This document shows, piece after piece, positions 35,907-43,745 of a stretch of DNA of 64,000 bases. Below the pieces are notes generated by a model. The model was not told the origin of the DNA, searched no databases, and saw only the letters and a list, made by a program, of their open reading frames with translations. How positions within the stretch are numbered: the first letter of the stretch is position 1; each line of letters begins with the position of its first letter. The translations under genes and the position numbers were made by a program. Origin of the DNA: Arthrobacter agilis (GTDB lineage: Bacteria > Actinomycetota > Actinomycetes > Actinomycetales > Micrococcaceae); assembly GCF_006494655.1 (NCBI RefSeq), contig NZ_VHIM01000009.1:62001-126000 (forward strand), read 5' to 3'.

Positions 35907-37199
35907 ATGCCGCAGCCCGACGACAATCCCGGTAGCCCGCCACATGCATCAGGCACCACCAACGCCGGTACGGCCCCACCGGACCCCGCCACCGTGGAGA
36001 AACTCCGCTCCACCATCGGCTCGCTCTCGACGGCGACCCTCCGGCAGCTCGACGCCGACCTGCCGTGGTACCGGGGCCTGCGGCCCGACGAACGATCCGC
36101 CCTCGGCCTCGTCGCTCAGAAGGGCATCGCCTCCTTCGTCAACTGGTACCAGAAGCCCGTCTCCCCCGCCTGGGTGCTGAGCGACGTCTTCGGGACGGCA
36201 CCGACGGAACTCACGCGCTCCATCAGCCTTCAGAAGGCCCTGCAGCTCATCCGCGTGGTCGTTCAGGTGGTCGAGGACCACGTGCCCTTCCTGGCGCCCG
36301 CCGCCGACCAGGGCCCCCTGCGTGAAGCCGTCCTGCGCTACTCGCGGGAGGTCGCCTTCGCCGCGGCCGACGTCTACGCTCGGGCGGCGGAGACCCGCGG
36401 GTCCTGGGACACCAGGCTCGAGGCCCTCGTCGTCGATGCGATCCTGCGCGGTGAGAGCTCGGACGCCCTCCGGTCCCGCATCGCCGCCGTCGGCTGGACC
36501 TCGCAGGCACGCATCACCGTCATGGTGGGGAGTGCGCCGCCGGAAGCGAACGTCGGGTTCCTCAACGAGCTCCGGCGGGTCACCGGTCGGCTCGCCGAGG
36601 ACGTGCTCGTGGGTATCCAGGGCGATCGGCTCATCCTCGTGCTCGGCGGAGTGCGCGACGCACCCAAGGCCTACCCGCGGATCAGCGAGCTGTTCGGGGA
36701 CGGTGCCGTGGTGCTCGGGCCGGAAGCCGAGTCGCTCGTCACGGCGAGCAGTTCCGCGCAGGCGGCCTTCGCCGGACTGACGGCCGCCCGTGCGTGGCCC
36801 GGCGCCCCGCGACCTGTCTCGTCGGAGGACCTGTGGCCCGAACGCGTCATGTCGGGAGACGACACCGCGCGACGTTCCCTGGTGCGAACCATCTACCGCC
36901 CGCTCGTCGCGGCGTCCAACGGCCTGGAACCGACACTCTCCGCGTATCTCACCCTCGGTCATTCGCTCGAAGCCACCGCGCGCGCGCTGTTCGTCCACGC
37001 GAATACCGTGCGGTACCGCCTGCGGAGGGTCTCGGACGTGACCGGGTGGGACCCGCTGATACCCAGGGAGGCCTATGTCCTGCAGACGGCGCTCGTCGTC
37101 GGACGCCTCGCCGCGTCCGCCGCACCGGCCCCGACCGGGACCGGACCCCCTGCACCGACGGGGCGCGGCTCCCGGCCCGGCACCGTCCCGTCCCGATGA
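35907..37199 (+). CDS. fasR: PucR-type transcriptional regulator of fatty-acid synthesis (FasR)
   Basis: The 430-residue regulator has a C-terminal PucR helix-turn-helix: LSAYLTLGHSLEATARALFVHANTVRYRLRRV is the classic signature. The central GGDEF-like region includes VDAILRGESSDALRSRIAAVGW. Located immediately upstream of fabD-fabH-acpP-fabF, it matches FasR, which in Streptomyces coelicolor binds the fabD promoter and activates the operon. N- and C-terminal tails are Pro/Thr/Gly-rich and probably disordered. ATG at 35907. The 98-bp gap to fabD holds a large palindrome. Confidence 0.93.
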   Translation: MPQPDDNPGSPPHASGTTNAGTAPPDPATVEKLRSTIGSLSTATLRQLDADLPWYRGLRPDERSALGLVAQKGIASFVNWYQKPVSPAWVLSDVFGTAPTELTRSISLQKALQLIRVVVQVVEDHVPFLAPAADQGPLREAVLRYSREVAFAAADVYARAAETRGSWDTRLEALVVDAILRGESSDALRSRIAAVGWTSQARITVMVGSAPPEANVGFLNELRRVTGRLAEDVLVGIQGDRLILVLGGVRDAPKAYPRISELFGDGAVVLGPEAESLVTASSSAQAAFAGLTAARAWPGAPRPVSSEDLWPERVMSGDDTARRSLVRTIYRPLVAASNGLEPTLSAYLTLGHSLEATARALFVHANTVRYRLRRVSDVTGWDPLIPREAYVLQTALVVGRLAASAAPAPTGTGPPAPTGRGSRPGTVPSR

Positions 37200-37206
37200 C
37201 ACAGCC

Positions 37207-37237
37207 GTGCTCCTTGTAGACTTCCTACAAAGAGCAC
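37207..37237 (+). promoter_or_regulatory. 31-bp palindrome at the fabD promoter, probable FasR operator
   Basis: The inner part is TTGTAG-ACTTC-CTACAA (37214-37230, perfect 6-bp arms). Outside it lie GTGCTC (37207-37212) and GAGCAC (37232-37237), a second pair of perfect arms, with a single mismatched pair between. It lies between fasR and the operon it is expected to control. Confidence 0.65.
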
Positions 37238-37297
37238 CAAACAGCTTGGTTCAGCCGAACACCCGATAACCGCCCCCCGATTTGGAAAGCTGGAAGC

Positions 37298-38263
37298 GTG
37301 CTTGCAATCGCCTGCCCCGGACAGGGCTCACAGACCCCGGGATTCCTCTCCCCCTGGCTCGACCTCCCGGGAGTGGCCGATCATCTCGGCGGCCTGAGTG
37401 AGCGTGCCGGCATCGACCTCATCCGCCACGGCACCGAGTCCGACGAGGACACCATCAAGGACACCGCCGTCGCGCAGCCGCTCATCGTCGCCGCGGGGCT
37501 CATGACCGCCCGGTTGCTCCTGCAGGACTACCCGCTCACTGCTGCGACCGTGGTGGCCGGCCATTCCGTGGGCGAGCTCACGGCGTCCGGCATCGCGGGG
37601 GCACTCTCCGAGGACGACGCCGTCGCCTTCGTCCGGGTGCGCGCCAACGCCATGGCCGAGGCCGCCGCTGCCACGCCGACCGGTATGGCAGCAGTGCTCG
37701 GGGGTGATCCCGACGACGTCGCCGCCCGGCTGGCGGACCTCGGACTCACCGCGGCCAATGCCAACGGCGGCGGTCAGGTCGTCGCAGCGGGAACCCTGGA
37801 GCAACTCGCAGCACTCGCCGACAACCCGCCGGCCAAGGCGCGCGTCATCGCGCTGAAGGTCGCCGGAGCATTCCACACCGACCATATGTCCCCCGCCGTC
37901 ACGGCCCTGGAGGCACTGCGTCCGCGCCTCACGCCCACGGACCCGGTGGGCACGCTGATCTCCAACCATGACGGCAGGCCGGTCGCCACGGGCGAGGGCA
38001 ACCTGGACAGCCTCATAGCGCAGGTCTCTCGCCCTGTCCGCTGGGATCTCTGCATGGACTCGATGCAGGCCATGGGGGTTTCCGGGCTGATCGAACTCTC
38101 CCCCGCAGGCACCCTGGTGGGTCTCGCGAAACGCGGAATGCGCGGTACGGCGACTCTCGCCGTAAAATCTCCCGAGGACCTGGACGCCGCACGCAGCTTC
38201 ATCGAGGAACACTCGCGCACCACGGACCTCGACCCCGCACCCCTCCCCGAAGGACCCCAGTGA
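37298..38263 (+). CDS. fabD: Malonyl-CoA:ACP transacylase
   Basis: Loads malonate onto ACP for fatty-acid synthesis. Active-site Ser90 is in GHSVGE; the N-terminal CPGQGSQTPGF (oxyanion Gln) and the catalytic His in the VAGAFHTDHMSPA region are present. 321 residues with the GTG start at 37298 (VLAIACPGQGSQ). First gene of a tightly packed operon: its stop overlaps the fabH start (GTGA). Confidence 0.97.
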   Translation: MLAIACPGQGSQTPGFLSPWLDLPGVADHLGGLSERAGIDLIRHGTESDEDTIKDTAVAQPLIVAAGLMTARLLLQDYPLTAATVVAGHSVGELTASGIAGALSEDDAVAFVRVRANAMAEAAAATPTGMAAVLGGDPDDVAARLADLGLTAANANGGGQVVAAGTLEQLAALADNPPAKARVIALKVAGAFHTDHMSPAVTALEALRPRLTPTDPVGTLISNHDGRPVATGEGNLDSLIAQVSRPVRWDLCMDSMQAMGVSGLIELSPAGTLVGLAKRGMRGTATLAVKSPEDLDAARSFIEEHSRTTDLDPAPLPEGPQ

Positions 38264-39321
38264 GCATCACCGCGATCAAGCAAGCCCCACTCCGCGAACA
38301 CACGCGGATACTCGGTGTCGGTGCGTACCGCCCGGAGATCATCGTGACCAACGAGGACGTCTGCCAGTGGATCGACTCCTCCGACGAGTGGATCCGGCAA
38401 CGGACCGGCATCGTGACGCGCCACCGGGCGCCCCGCGACGTGAGCGTCATCGACATGGCGGAGGCTGCCTCCCGTGAGGCCCTGGCCGCAGCCGGGATCG
38501 ACGCGTCCCAGCTGGGCGCCGTGCTGGTCTCGACCGTCACGCACCCCCATGCCACGCCCTCAGCCGCCGCCCAGCTGACCGATCGCCTCGGAGCAACACC
38601 GGCTCCCGCCTACGACATCTCCGCCGCGTGTGCAGGCTACTGCTACGGGATCGCCCAGGCTGATGCCCTGGTCCACGCCGGGACCGCCGAGTACGTCCTC
38701 GTGGTCGGGGTGGAGAAGTTGTCCGACTTCATCGACAACTCCGACCGCACCATCTCGTTCCTCCTCGGCGACGGCGCAGGCGCCGTCGTGATCGGCCCGG
38801 GCGAGGCTGCCGGCATCGGCCCCTCCGTCTGGGGGTCCGACGGCAGCAAGCACGAGGCCATCCGCATGACGCGGTCACTGCTGGACACACGCGACTTCTC
38901 CCTCGGCGCGCCCGCAGCGGACGGCGAGGCCGAGCCCGACTCCGACGCCGCCCGCCAGAGCCTCTGGCCCACCATGCGCCAGGACGGACCGACGGTCTTC
39001 CGCTGGGCCGTCTGGGAGATGGCGAAGGTCGCGCAGCGCGCCCTCGACGCCGCAGGCGTGTCGGCCGAGGACCTCGCAGTCTTCCTGCCCCATCAGGCCA
39101 ACATCCGTATCATCGATGAGATGGTGAAGCAGCTGAAGCTTCCCGACCACGTCTACGTGGCCCGGGACATCGTCGACGCGGGCAACACGTCCGCGGCATC
39201 CATTCCCCTCGCGATGCACCGCACACTGAAGGAGCAGCCGGAACTGAGCGGCACGCTCGCACTTCAGATCGGCTTCGGGGCCGGCCTCGTCTTCGGGGCC
39301 CAGGTCGTGGTGCTTCCCTAG
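38260..39321 (+). CDS. fabH: 3-oxoacyl-ACP synthase III (KAS III)
   Basis: Condenses acyl-CoA with malonyl-ACP to start a chain. Catalytic Cys124 lies in ISAACAGYCYG, the His in FLPHQANIRIID and the Asn in VDAGNTSAAS. 353 residues, GTG at 38260. As a branched-chain starter KAS III it would set the iso/anteiso pattern common in this group (inference). The gene order fabD-fabH-acpP-fabF is the Streptomyces-type cluster. Confidence 0.97.
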   Translation: MSITAIKQAPLREHTRILGVGAYRPEIIVTNEDVCQWIDSSDEWIRQRTGIVTRHRAPRDVSVIDMAEAASREALAAAGIDASQLGAVLVSTVTHPHATPSAAAQLTDRLGATPAPAYDISAACAGYCYGIAQADALVHAGTAEYVLVVGVEKLSDFIDNSDRTISFLLGDGAGAVVIGPGEAAGIGPSVWGSDGSKHEAIRMTRSLLDTRDFSLGAPAADGEAEPDSDAARQSLWPTMRQDGPTVFRWAVWEMAKVAQRALDAAGVSAEDLAVFLPHQANIRIIDEMVKQLKLPDHVYVARDIVDAGNTSAASIPLAMHRTLKEQPELSGTLALQIGFGAGLVFGAQVVVLP

Positions 39322-39331
39322 TTTCCAAGCC

Positions 39332-39353
39332 CAAATCGCGACAGCGCGATTTG
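39332..39353. other. Hairpin in the fabH-acpP intergenic gap
   Basis: CAAATCGCG and CGCGATTTG form a perfect 9-bp stem with an ACAG loop, 11 nt after the fabH stop and 44 nt before acpP. It lacks a U-tract, so it is more likely an mRNA-stability or processing element than a terminator. Confidence 0.45.
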
Positions 39354-39396
39354 ATCATCCCGCCGGTGCACCGGCAGCAACAGAAAAGGAGCCATC

Positions 39397-39642
39397 ATGG
39401 CTAGCAACGAAGAAATCCTGGCCGGTCTGGCAGAGATCGTCAACGAGGAGACGGGCCTGGCCCCCGAGTCGGTCGAGATGGACAAGTCCTTCACCGACGA
39501 TCTCGACATCGACTCCATCTCCATGATGACCATCGTGGTCAACGCCGAAGAGAAGTTCGGCGTGCGCATCCCCGACGAAGAGGTCAAGAACCTGAAGACC
39601 GTCGGCGACGCCGTCACCTTCATCTCGGGCGCGCAGTCCTAG
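39397..39642 (+). CDS. acpP: Acyl carrier protein
   Basis: The 81-residue acidic protein; Ser40 in DDLDIDSISMM receives the 4'-phosphopantetheine arm that carries growing acyl chains. Helical fold with TIVVNAEEKFGVRIPDEEV. ATG at 39397 preceded by AAAAGGAG, the best ribosome-binding site of the operon, consistent with the high level at which ACP is needed. Between fabH and fabF. Confidence 0.97.
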   Translation: MASNEEILAGLAEIVNEETGLAPESVEMDKSFTDDLDIDSISMMTIVVNAEEKFGVRIPDEEVKNLKTVGDAVTFISGAQS

Positions 39643-39757
39643 CTCCTGCCCTTCCCGGCGCTGCGGCCGCTCCAGGCGTCTCCCGCCGGGGGCGGCCGCA
39701 TCCGTCATCCCTCCGCCCGGCTCCGCCGGCACACGTCCCAGCTTCGAAAGAGTGACC

Positions 39758-40993
39758 ATGCCACGCAAAGTCGTCATCACCGGACTCGGTGCAACCACCC
39801 CGATCGGTGGAGATGTCCCCACGATGTGGGCCAACTCCCTGAAGGGCGTCTCGGGTGCGCGGACCATCGAAGCCGACTGGGTGCAGCAGTACGAGCTGCC
39901 CGTGACGTTCGCGGCCCAGATCGCCGTCCCGGCGTCGGAGGTGCTCTCGAGGGTCGAGGCCAAGCGCATGGACCCCTCCACGCAGTTCGCCGTCGTCGCT
40001 TCCCGCGAGGCGTGGCGCGACTCGGGGATCGAGGACGTCGACAAGGACCGTCTCGCCGTCGCGTTCGCGACCGGCATCGGCGGGGTCTGGACCCTGTTGG
40101 ACGCGTGGGACACCCTGCGCGAGAAGGGGCCCCGCCGCGTGCTGCCCATGACCGTCCCGATGCTGATGCCGAACGGCCCCGCAGCCGCGGTGAGCCTCGA
40201 TCTCGGTGCACGCGCCGGAGCCCACACCCCCGTCTCGGCCTGTGCCTCCGGGACCGAGGCCCTGCACCAGGGGCTCGAGCTCATCCGATCGGGCAAGGCT
40301 GACGTCGTCGTCTGCGGTGGCGCCGAGGCTGCCATCCACCCGATGCCCATCGCGGCCTTCGCATCGATGCACGCACTGTCCCGCCGGAACGACGAGCCGG
40401 AGCTGGCATCGCGTCCGTACGACACGAACCGCGACGGCTTCGTCATGGGCGAAGGCGCCGGCGCGATCGTCCTCGAGGCCGAGGAACATGCGCTCGCCCG
40501 TGGCGCCCGCATCTACGCGGAACTCGCAGGGACTTCCGTGACGGCCGACGCCTATCACATCACCGCACCGGACCCCGAGGGCCTCGGTGCCACGAGGGCC
40601 CTCAAGGCGGCGCTGTTCGATGCGCGGGCGCAGGCAGAGGACGTGGTGCACGTGAATGCGCACGCCACGTCCACCCCCGTGGGTGACAAGCCCGAGTACA
40701 CCGCTCTGAGGGCTGCGCTCGGCTCGCACCTCGACCAGGTGGCCGTCTCGGCCACGAAGTCGCAGACGGGTCACCTACTCGGTGCCTCGGGCGCGGTCGA
40801 GGCCGTCATGACCGTCCTCGCGCTGCACGAGCGGAAGACACCGGTCACCATCAACCTGGACGATCAGGACCCGGAGATCCCGCTCGATGTCGTGACGAGC
40901 CCGAGGGATCTGCCGTCGGGCGATATCGTCGCCCTGAGCAATTCCTTCGGATTCGGCGGCCACAATGCCGTGATCGTGCTCCGCAGCGTCTGA
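39758..40993 (+). CDS. fabF: 3-oxoacyl-ACP synthase II (KAS II)
   Basis: Elongating beta-ketoacyl-ACP synthase of 411 residues. Catalytic Cys162 is in VSACASGTEAL; His residues lie in NAHATSTPVGD and TGHLLGASGAVE, and the nucleotide-like end is NSFGFGGHNAVIVL. ATG at 39758 has GAAAGAG 6 nt upstream; a GTG two codons earlier is too close to that site. Last gene of the fab cluster; terminated by a hairpin 14 nt downstream. Confidence 0.97.
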   Translation: MPRKVVITGLGATTPIGGDVPTMWANSLKGVSGARTIEADWVQQYELPVTFAAQIAVPASEVLSRVEAKRMDPSTQFAVVASREAWRDSGIEDVDKDRLAVAFATGIGGVWTLLDAWDTLREKGPRRVLPMTVPMLMPNGPAAAVSLDLGARAGAHTPVSACASGTEALHQGLELIRSGKADVVVCGGAEAAIHPMPIAAFASMHALSRRNDEPELASRPYDTNRDGFVMGEGAGAIVLEAEEHALARGARIYAELAGTSVTADAYHITAPDPEGLGATRALKAALFDARAQAEDVVHVNAHATSTPVGDKPEYTALRAALGSHLDQVAVSATKSQTGHLLGASGAVEAVMTVLALHERKTPVTINLDDQDPEIPLDVVTSPRDLPSGDIVALSNSFGFGGHNAVIVLRSV

Positions 40994-41006
40994 TCCTCCG
41001 GCGCGG

Positions 41007-41040
41007 AGAAGGCCCCACCCGCCGGGGGTGGTGCCTTCTT
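41007..41040 (+). terminator. Terminator after fabF
   Basis: A 14-bp stem with one C-A mismatch (AGAAGGC-CCCACCC against GGGTGG-TGCCTTCT) and a short loop, then TTCGTT. It lies between convergent fabF and the DUF3145 gene. Confidence 0.65.
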
Positions 41041-41160
41041 CGTTCGGCAGCCGATCATCCTCCTGCTCTGAAGGGCGGGTATCGATCGTCGACGCACCCG
41101 CCGACGACGTCAGGGCGCTCGGCTGAACCGTTCAGGAAGAGCGTGACCAGGTGGAGCGGG

Positions 41161-41664
41161 TCATCCGACCTGGTGCAGCCACCGCACGGGAGCACCTTCT
41201 GCTGCATGGCGGAACGGTTCCAGTTCCTCGTCCCAAGATTCACCGAGCGCAAGGGACAGTTCGTGGTAGACCGCTGCCGGATCGCCGGCACCCGCTTCGT
41301 AGGCATAGCGGATGCGGTCCTCGGTCACCATGATGTTGCCGTGCACGTCCGTCGTGGCGTGGAAGATCCCGAGTTCGGGTGTGTGGGACCAACGGCCGCC
41401 ATCAGCTCCGGCGCTCTGCTCCTCGGTCACTTCGTACCGGAGGTGGGCCCAGCCGCGCAGTGCCGACGCGAGTTGCGCGCCGGACCCCTGGGGCCCGACC
41501 CATGACAATTCGGCCCGGAGCATTCCGGGCGCAGCAGGCTGCGCCGTCCACTCCATGTCGATCCGCTTGTCCAGCACCGAGCCGATAGCCCACTCGACAT
41601 GAGGGCACAACGCAGTAGGGGCCGAGTGCACGTACAGGACACCACGCGCCATCACAACAGACAT
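41161..41664 (-). CDS. DUF3145 domain-containing protein
   Basis: The 167-residue actinobacterial family. Features: GVLYVHSAPTALCPHVEWAIGSVL at the N-terminus, SWVGPQGSGAQLASALRGW, FHATTDVHGNIMVTEDRI and the C-terminal EELEPFRHAAEG. No enzymatic motif is known. ATG at 41664 (MSVVMARG) has GGAGGA 5 nt upstream, which rules out the longer open frame. Frequently found beside fabF in this group, as here, but oriented convergently. Confidence 0.93.
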   Translation of the reverse strand: MSVVMARGVLYVHSAPTALCPHVEWAIGSVLDKRIDMEWTAQPAAPGMLRAELSWVGPQGSGAQLASALRGWAHLRYEVTEEQSAGADGGRWSHTPELGIFHATTDVHGNIMVTEDRIRYAYEAGAGDPAAVYHELSLALGESWDEELEPFRHAAEGAPVRWLHQVG

Positions 41665-41755
41665 TCCATCCTCCATAGCTGTAGGTACGTCTTCCCCAAC
41701 GACCTGCACTGGCTGATGAAACTGCGAACGGACGAGGCGCTGCCTTGTGAGACCC

Positions 41756-41775
41756 ACCCGCGCCGTGGCGCGGGT
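41756..41775. terminator. Possible terminator downstream of xerC
   Basis: ACCCGCGCC and GGCGCGGGT pair perfectly (9 bp) around a GT loop, 113 nt past the xerC stop and upstream of the DUF3145 gene on the same strand. No U-tract follows on the reverse strand. Confidence 0.4.
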
Positions 41776-41887
41776 TCTGTGTTAACACTGCTCATTGTGC
41801 ACGACGAGCGCAAGTTTCGCCACTGTAACTACCGCGCTGTGCTTTTAGGGGCACCGCCGCGCCGGAGGTCGGCCACATCACGCCACG

Positions 41888-42826
41888 TCAGGCGCGTGGA
41901 TGTGCCTGCTCGTAACTGCGCCGCAGGCGGTCGACCGAGACATGGGTGTAGAGCTGTGTGGTGGCGAGACTCGAGTGGCCGAGCAACTCCTGGACAGCGC
42001 GGAGGTCCGCCCCGCCGTCGAGCAGATGGGTGGCTGCAGTATGCCTGAGCGCATGCGGGCCGGTGGCAGCCGTGTCCCCCAGATCATCGAGCACATCCTT
42101 CACCTGACGCCGTACCGTTCTCGGATCGATCCGCCCACCGCGGCGGCCCAGGAACAGCGCCGGGCCGCTGTTCTCCGAGACCCACTGCGTCCTGCCGCGT
42201 CTCAGCCAGTCGTCGAGGGCGTGTCCGGCCGGTATGCCGTAGGGAACGGTCCGCTGCTTGTCGCCCTTACCGACGACGACGAGTACGTGCCGCTCGGTGT
42301 CGATGTCATCGAGGTCGAGCCCCACGAGTTCTCCCACGCGGATCCCCGTGCCGTACAGCACCTCCAGGATGGCCCGCTGCTGCAGTTGCCCAGGATCGCC
42401 CTGCTCCCGGCGCGCGTCGCCGTCCGCGAAGAGCGCCTGGGCCTGCCCCTGATTGAGCACGGCCGGCAGGGTGCCGGCGCGCTTCGGCGCCCGCAGCCGG
42501 AGGGCCGGGTTCGAGGGGATGACGTCCTCCCGGACCGCCCAGTCCATGAAGGTGCGGACGGATGCCGCGCGCCGCGCGAGGGTGGACCGCGCCAGGCCGG
42601 CCTCGTCGAGTACGCCCAACCACGTGCGGAAATGACGGAGCTCGAGGTGGCGGAGATCGGAGATCCCGGCGTGCTGGGCGTGCGTGAGGAAGAGCCCGAC
42701 ATCGGCCAGGTAGGCCCGCACGGTATGCGCGGACCGGTTCCGCTCGAGTGTCAGGTAGTCCTCGAACCCGGAGAGCGCTGCGGCGAGCGCGGGCGGACGT
42801 GCCTCAGCGGCCTTCACGTCCGTCAC
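41888..42826 (-). CDS. xerC: Tyrosine recombinase XerC
   Basis: Resolves chromosome dimers at dif with XerD. Core-binding N-domain (FEDYLTLERNRSAHTVRAYLADV), then the catalytic domain with Arg in GTGIRVGELVGL, Lys in VVGKGDKQRTVP, HALRHTAATHLL (His and Arg) and LGHSSLATTQLYTHV with the nucleophilic Tyr. The GTG at 42826 is chosen because a perfect GGAGGTG lies 6-9 nt upstream; it gives 312 residues, close to the usual 300. The ATG at 42901 would add 25 residues without a ribosome site. Housekeeping order with dprA and comM argues against a phage integrase. Confidence 0.93.
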   Translation of the reverse strand: MTDVKAAEARPPALAAALSGFEDYLTLERNRSAHTVRAYLADVGLFLTHAQHAGISDLRHLELRHFRTWLGVLDEAGLARSTLARRAASVRTFMDWAVREDVIPSNPALRLRAPKRAGTLPAVLNQGQAQALFADGDARREQGDPGQLQQRAILEVLYGTGIRVGELVGLDLDDIDTERHVLVVVGKGDKQRTVPYGIPAGHALDDWLRRGRTQWVSENSGPALFLGRRGGRIDPRTVRRQVKDVLDDLGDTAATGPHALRHTAATHLLDGGADLRAVQELLGHSSLATTQLYTHVSVDRLRRSYEQAHPRA

Positions 42827-42979
42827 GGCGTTCACCTCCGTCACCGTCCGTCGCCGTCCGTCTCGATGCGGGTCACCAGGAGCCATGTCACCAGTATCCA
42901 TGCCTTGCGGCGTCCGGTCCGGGTCCCCCGTCGGCAGCCGAACACGCCGAGGCTCTCCCGAAGGCAGACATGGCTGAGC

Positions 42980-43627
42980 TCAGCCGCCCGCCATCCGTGA
43001 CAGCGCCTCTGCCTCACGGTCGAGCAACCGGATCTTCGTCTCGACGCCGGCGGCGTAGCCGATGACGGTCCCGGTACTACTGACGATCCTGTGGCCCGGC
43101 ACGATGATCGACACCGGATTGGCGCGCACAGCGGCACCGATGGCCCGGCCCATACCGGCATTGCCGAGCTGCTCGGCGATGTCACGGTAGCTTCGGCGTT
43201 CGCCGAACGGGATGTCGATCAGTGCGGCCCACACCGCCCGCTGGAAATCGGTGCCGCGCAGTACCACAGGGACGTCGAAACGCTGCCGGTCCCCTGCGAA
43301 GTACTCCTCGAGTTCGACGGCCGCGCGGCCGAGCAGGCCGCATTCGGGGGTCTGCGGACTGTCGATCACCTTCCCCGCCGCGTCGGCGGTCGGCTCCGAG
43401 GATCGGGCCGACGGCGAGGACAACAGTGAGGACGACGGTGAGGACGCCGGCTGTCCGAGGAGGTCCGGCGCGGGACTCGGTGAATGATCGCCATGGTAGA
43501 GCCCGACGATGGCCGCGGCGTCGACCACGATGCGGAGCGGACTCACGGGGCTGTCGACATCGAGGTACGTGCGCTCGCCGCGCGGTGTGCGATCGTCCTG
43601 GTCATCGCGGGGTTGCCTGGTGGACAT
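42980..43627 (-). CDS. O6-alkylguanine-DNA alkyltransferase homologue lacking the active-site Cys
   Basis: The 215-residue Ogt/AdaB-type protein retains the N-terminal lobe (YLDVDSPVSPLRIVVDAAAIVGL) and the whole DNA-binding lobe (GTDFQRAVWAALIDIPFGERRSY, then NPVSIIVPGHRIVSSTG). The motif PCHR, whose Cys accepts the alkyl group, is here PGHR: codon GGC at 43094-43096, residue 178. The arginine finger (MGRAIGAAVRANP) is kept. Between the lobes is an inserted Ser/Pro-rich segment (SSPSSSLLSSPSARSS). The protein cannot work as a classic methyltransferase. It may instead be alkyltransferase-like (lesion-sensing) or decaying. ATG at 43627; downstream of dprA on the same strand. Confidence 0.87.
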   Translation of the reverse strand: MSTRQPRDDQDDRTPRGERTYLDVDSPVSPLRIVVDAAAIVGLYHGDHSPSPAPDLLGQPASSPSSSLLSSPSARSSEPTADAAGKVIDSPQTPECGLLGRAAVELEEYFAGDRQRFDVPVVLRGTDFQRAVWAALIDIPFGERRSYRDIAEQLGNAGMGRAIGAAVRANPVSIIVPGHRIVSSTGTVIGYAAGVETKIRLLDREAEALSRMAGG

Positions 43628-43745
43628 TGCGTTCTCCTTCGGGTGTGTGGCGTGGAAAGCTCGATCGTGGAGTTAGGCGGTACGCAGTAGGCGATTACTG
43701 GCAGGGCGGGGACGGGGGACGAGGGATGAGGAACGGGCGAACGTG

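Noticed and set aside
41888-42826. Tyrosine recombinase as a sign of a prophage or integrative element
   Set aside because: Sequence and context (near dprA and comM) fit housekeeping XerC. No attachment repeats, phage genes or cargo are nearby.
43094-43096. A frameshift or pseudogene explanation for the Gly in the alkyltransferase motif
   Set aside because: The frame is intact through both lobes, and only the one codon differs from the expected motif.
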